NCBI GenBank assembly: GCA_903906325.1
Contig: CAIVJV010000345.1
Location: forward strand, 1-16,205
DNA from: an uncultured Gemmatimonadota bacterium
GTDB taxonomy: Bacteria; Gemmatimonadota; Gemmatimonadetes; Gemmatimonadales; Gemmatimonadaceae
Length of the DNA: 16,205 nucleotides
Direction of reading: 5' to 3'
The notes beneath the pieces were generated by a model. It saw only the letters and a program-made list of their open reading frames with translations. It was not told where the DNA came from and did not search any database. Shown one piece after another: positions 11,487-16,205 of this stretch (the first letter of the stretch is position 1; each line of letters starts with the position of its first letter). Made by a program: the position numbers and the translations under genes.

Positions 11487-12710
11487 TCAGGCCGCCGCGA
11501 GCGCGGCCAGCACCGTGTCGCGGGGGATCACGCGACGGGTCACGGTGAAGACCCGCAACCAGCGCGCCGACTGATAGAGCTGCTCCGCGAGGATCGGGAG
11601 GTTGATCGCGCCGGCGATCCCCGAGTCGGTGAGCCGGCGCACCGCGCCGTCCCGGGTGACGAGCGGGAGGTCGAGCCCCAGCATGCGCTCCTTCCGCGGG
11701 TAGTCGATCAGGAGCTCCCCGGGCGCCAGCCCGTGGGTCCGTGCGAGCGCGTCCTCCGCCGCCCGGGTCCGTGCCCGGTCCTCGGCGATCCACTCGAGGT
11801 CGATCCCGGTGAGCTCGGCGGCCGGGGCCTCACAGGCGCGCTTGTAGAGCCGCCGTTCCCGGATCGCCGTGAGGAGGGGCGGGGCACCCCCGATCGCGAG
11901 GGCATCGAGGAGCCCCTCGTCCGTGAAGCCGACGAGTGTGTCGGCGCGCACGCGGCCGGAGTGGAGCGCCTCCTCCACGAGCCGCTTGTACATCGCCGTC
12001 GCGCTCCGCACCGCATGCTGCCAGTAGACGTTGCGGTACATCTGGTACTTGGCGAAGAGGAGCGACTCGAGGGCTGAGAGGCCCTTCTCCCGGATCCCGA
12101 CCGCGAGCGCGCCCGTGTCGGGGGCCCGCACGATGCAGAGGGCGTGGCGGAGGCGCTCCACGTCGATCTCCCCGTACGCGACGCCGCACATCAGGGCGTC
12201 GCGTTTGAGGTAATCGGTCTTGTCGAGATCGATCGACCCGGAGATCAGCCCTTGGAGCGGGGACTCGCTCGTACCCCGCACGAGGGCCAGGATGCGCTCC
12301 GGTGCATCGGGGGCGAAGGCCTCGCGGAGGATGGACGCCACTGGCCCATCGCAGAGGAGGGCGGCCGCCACGTCCTCATGATGCGGGACCCCGATCTCCT
12401 CGAGGGCATGGGAGAACGGGTAATGGCCGATGTCGTGCAGCAGCGCCGCGGCCTCGACCAACCGACGATCGAGGGTCGGCACCTCCGTGAGTTCCCCCGC
12501 GTCCTCCAGGGCGCGCACGGTGAGACGCGTGAGGTGGAAGGCCCCGAGCGCGTGCTCGAAGCGCGAGTGCGTCGCCCCCGGATAGACCAGGTGCGCCAAG
12601 CCGAGCTGGCGCACGTAGCGCAACCGCTGGAATGGCGCCGCGTCGAGGAGCCGGAGATACGGCCCCTCGACGCGGATGTTGTTCCAGAGCGGATCGCGGA
12701 GCGTGGCCAA
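11487..12710 (-). CDS. HD-domain phosphohydrolase (YdhJ / dGTPase-like)
   Basis: A 407-residue HD-superfamily protein of the COG1078 type, related to dNTP triphosphohydrolases. The metal-binding residues are visible. His53 lies in ATHSRFEHALGAFH, His92-Asp93 in ALLHDIGHYPFSHALE, and the downstream Asp is in GSIDLDKTDYLKRDA (Asp161 or Asp163). The opening LRDPLWNNIRVEG matches the RDPVHG-type start of the family. Substrate is unknown; nucleotide triphosphate hydrolysis is only a family expectation. The start is a TTG placed directly after the pckA stop TGA, with GAAGGG just upstream, so it is very likely translated from the pckA transcript. The alanine-rich tail reaches to within 3 bases of the convergent small gene. 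Confidence 0.88.
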   Translation of the reverse strand: MATLRDPLWNNIRVEGPYLRLLDAAPFQRLRYVRQLGLAHLVYPGATHSRFEHALGAFHLTRLTVRALEDAGELTEVPTLDRRLVEAAALLHDIGHYPFSHALEEIGVPHHEDVAAALLCDGPVASILREAFAPDAPERILALVRGTSESPLQGLISGSIDLDKTDYLKRDALMCGVAYGEIDVERLRHALCIVRAPDTGALAVGIREKGLSALESLLFAKYQMYRNVYWQHAVRSATAMYKRLVEEALHSGRVRADTLVGFTDEGLLDALAIGGAPPLLTAIRERRLYKRACEAPAAELTGIDLEWIAEDRARTRAAEDALARTHGLAPGELLIDYPRKERMLGLDLPLVTRDGAVRRLTDSGIAGAINLPILAEQLYQSARWLRVFTVTRRVIPRDTVLAALAAA

Positions 12711-14324
12711 TCAGCCCTTCGGGCCTGCCGCGCGGATGGCCGGGGAGACGGCCTCGCCGAACTTCTTGATGTTCTCCTGGAACATGCCGGCGAGCTTCGT
12801 GGCCTGCGCGTCATACGCCGCGCCGTCCTTCCAGGTGTTCCGCGGCTGCAGGATCTCGCTCGGCACGCCTTCGACCGCGTGCGGGATCGGGAGCCCGAAG
12901 ATCGGGTCTGGGGTGACCGGCACCGTGTCGAGCTTCCCGGCGAGCGCCGCGCGCACCATCGCACGGGTGTAGGAGAGCTTCATCCGAGAGCCCACGCCGT
13001 ACGCCCCACCGCTCCACCCCGTGTTCACGAGCCAGACCTGCGCCCCGTGCCGGTCCAGGAGCTCGCCGAGCATCTCGGCGTACTTGGTCGGGTGCCAGAC
13101 GAGGAAGACGGCGCCGAAGCAGGCGGAGAAGGTCGCCTGCGGCTCGGTGACACCGCGCTCGGTCCCGGCGAGCTTCGCCGTGTACCCCGAGAGGAAGTAG
13201 TACATCGCCTGCGCCTTGGTGAGCTTGGCGATCGGTGGGAGGACCCCGAAGGCATCGGCCGTCAGGAAGACGACGTGCTTGGGATGGCCCCCCTTCCCGC
13301 TCGGGACGTGATTGCGGATGTAGTGGAGCGGATACGAGGCGCGGGTGTTCTCGGTGATCGCCTGGCTGGCGAAGTCCACGCGCTTGTCCCCTGGGTGAAG
13401 GACGACGTTCTCGAGGATCGTCCCGAACATCTCGGTGGTGGCGAAGATGTCGGGCTCCTGCTCGCGGGAGAGGTTGATGACCTTCGCGTAGCAGCCCCCT
13501 TCGAAGTTGAAGGTGCCGTTCGCGCTCCACCCATGTTCGTCATCCCCGATGAGCCCGCGCTCCGGGTCCGCGGAGAGCGTCGTCTTCCCGGTGCCCGAGA
13601 GCCCGAAGAAGAGCGCGGTATCCCCATCGGGTCCGATGTTGGCCGAGCAGTGCATCGAGAGAACGCCCTGCTTGGGGAGCAGGTAGTTCATCACGGTGAA
13701 CATCGACTTCTTGAGCTCGCCGGCGTAGCGCGTCCCGCCGATGAGGATCATCCGCTTGGCGAGGTTGAGGACGATGAAGGTCCCCGTGCGCGTGCCGTGC
13801 CTCGCCGGGTCGGCCTGGAACTCCGGGGCATGCAGGATGCTGAAGTTCGGGACGAAGCCCGCCAGCGCCTCGACCGCCGGCCGGATGAACATGTTCCGGA
13901 CGAAATTCGCATGCCACGCGTTCGGCGTGACGTAGCGGCAGGAGAGGCGGTACGCCTCGTCGGCGCCGCAGTAGAGATCCTCGACGAAGAGCTCACCGAG
14001 GCCGTCGAGGTACCCCTGCACGTCAGCGAGGAGCACCGCGAAGTGGGCCTCGCTGATCGGCTGGTTCACCTTCCCCCAATCGACGTCGGCCTCGGTCGAG
14101 GGCTCCTTCACGACGAACTTGTCGTTGGGCGAGCGGCCGGTGTGCGGGGAGGTGACGGCGACGAACGGCCCCAGGTGGGCGAGCTCACCCTCCCCGCGAC
14201 GGATCGCGGCCTGGATGAGGTCGGGGGCCTCGAGATTCCAATGGACGGTGCCCGATGGGGTCAGCCCCTGCGCGGTCAGGCCGGTGGTGCTCTGGCGACT
14301 CGGCGCGGTGGTCGAAGGGGTCAT
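12711..14324 (-). CDS. pckA: phosphoenolpyruvate carboxykinase (ATP)
   Basis: This 537-residue enzyme converts oxaloacetate and ATP to PEP and CO2, the entry step of gluconeogenesis, in the cytosol. It is the ATP-dependent type. SPHTGRSPNDKF holds the oxaloacetate-binding Arg64, and GGTRYAGELKKSMF has the metal-ligand Lys region (205-206). MHCSANI has the metal-ligand His225. The P-loop GLSGTGKTTLSADP spans 241-254 and the second kinase motif is GDDEHGW. Length fits bacterial ATP-type PEPCKs (520-540). The HD gene starts immediately after its stop, and the malic enzyme gene ends 73 bases upstream on the same strand. The ATG at 14324 has no Shine-Dalgarno; its leader is a pyrimidine-rich run. 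Repeats and a -10-like TATCAT upstream suggest its own regulated promoter. Confidence 0.97.
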   Translation of the reverse strand: MTPSTTAPSRQSTTGLTAQGLTPSGTVHWNLEAPDLIQAAIRRGEGELAHLGPFVAVTSPHTGRSPNDKFVVKEPSTEADVDWGKVNQPISEAHFAVLLADVQGYLDGLGELFVEDLYCGADEAYRLSCRYVTPNAWHANFVRNMFIRPAVEALAGFVPNFSILHAPEFQADPARHGTRTGTFIVLNLAKRMILIGGTRYAGELKKSMFTVMNYLLPKQGVLSMHCSANIGPDGDTALFFGLSGTGKTTLSADPERGLIGDDEHGWSANGTFNFEGGCYAKVINLSREQEPDIFATTEMFGTILENVVLHPGDKRVDFASQAITENTRASYPLHYIRNHVPSGKGGHPKHVVFLTADAFGVLPPIAKLTKAQAMYYFLSGYTAKLAGTERGVTEPQATFSACFGAVFLVWHPTKYAEMLGELLDRHGAQVWLVNTGWSGGAYGVGSRMKLSYTRAMVRAALAGKLDTVPVTPDPIFGLPIPHAVEGVPSEILQPRNTWKDGAAYDAQATKLAGMFQENIKKFGEAVSPAIRAAGPKG

Positions 14325-14364
14325 GTCGAGGAAGGTGAAGGGAGGAAAAGGGGAAACCTGAAAT

Positions 14365-14370
14365 ATGATA
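14365..14370 (-). promoter_or_regulatory. candidate -10 of pckA
   Basis: TATCAT (read on the minus strand) matches the sigma-70 -10 at five of six positions and would give a leader of about 34 bases to the pckA ATG. No TTGACA-like -35 lies at the right distance. That position is occupied by a copy of the GGTCCTAT repeat, which suggests an activator-dependent promoter. Confidence 0.4.
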
Positions 14371-14396
14371 GGACCGGCCCCCCGGCCTATAGGACC
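14368..14396 (-). repeat. 21-bp-spaced repeats in the pckA upstream region, possible operator
   Basis: ATAGGACC occurs at 14368-14375 and again at 14389-14396, centre-to-centre 21 bp, two helical turns, so both copies face the same side of the DNA. Between them is GGCC-CCCC-GGCC, and the right copy joins it through the palindrome CCTATAGG. On the transcribed strand one GGTCCTAT sits on the -10 and the other at the -35 position. This layout fits a regulator binding site. A terminator for the malic enzyme gene is less likely because the only hairpin has a 4-bp stem. Confidence 0.35.
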
Positions 14397-14397
14397 A

Positions 14398-16205
<1,808 letters not shown>

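Noticed and set aside
11490..11508. GGCCGC/GCGGCC inverted repeat at the convergent ends of the small gene and the HD gene
   Set aside because: The stem is only 6 bp with a 7-base loop inside alanine codons, and there is no T-run. It is easily explained by GC-rich coding sequence.

Overview
The window is high-GC, gene-dense bacterial chromosome in which every clearly recognisable gene is a housekeeping or common accessory gene. The GC richness, a malic enzyme fused to a phosphotransacetylase-like domain, the UvrA sequence type (NPTRTSRSTVGT rather than the usual NPRSTVGT) and SD-poor gene starts suggest a free-living bacterium, possibly Gemmatimonadota. That placement is an inference, since nothing in the window is diagnostic.

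Layout, left to right. (1) At 1-3127 a leftward block reads, in transcription order, an atypical short-chain dehydrogenase, purE, purK, a PNPOX-like flavin-binding protein and the 5' end of holB (DNA polymerase III delta'), which runs off the left edge. purE and purK overlap by ATGA and the last genes are separated by 5-14 bases, so purE to holB looks like one transcript. (2) tRNA-Asn(GTT), leftward at 3215-3287, has a promoter-like element upstream and a strong hairpin downstream. (3) A rightward Phd/PIN toxin-antitoxin pair at 3456-4075 has tandem 11-bp repeats over its probable promoter. It ends in a perfect hairpin shared with the convergent uvrA. (4) uvrA runs leftward at 4090-6948. (5) A rightward block follows: an exported amidohydrolase, a fused ABC exporter half-transporter, then a three-gene set of a degenerate FHA-like membrane-anchored protein, a PP2C phosphatase and a 66-residue protein of unknown function. 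(6) A leftward central-metabolism block holds the malic enzyme (5' end off the right edge), pckA (ATP-type PEP carboxykinase) and an HD-domain phosphohydrolase whose TTG start abuts the pckA stop.

How the genes fit together. purE and purK carry out successive steps of de novo purine synthesis (PurK makes N5-CAIR, PurE isomerises it). Malic enzyme and PEP carboxykinase both drain C4 acids (malate, oxaloacetate) to pyruvate and PEP, so the right end is an anaplerotic/gluconeogenic node. FHA-like and PP2C proteins usually belong to Ser/Thr phosphosignalling, but no kinase gene lies in the window. There is no gene-free stretch longer than about 170 bases.

I did not find a convincing new biological system. 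The most unusual items are the FHA-like/PP2C/small-protein set, preceded by a possible near-leaderless 9-codon leader ORF; the UvrA zinc module with one Cys replaced by Asp; the dehydrogenase lacking the catalytic Tyr; and the repeated-sequence promoter regions of the toxin-antitoxin pair and pckA.
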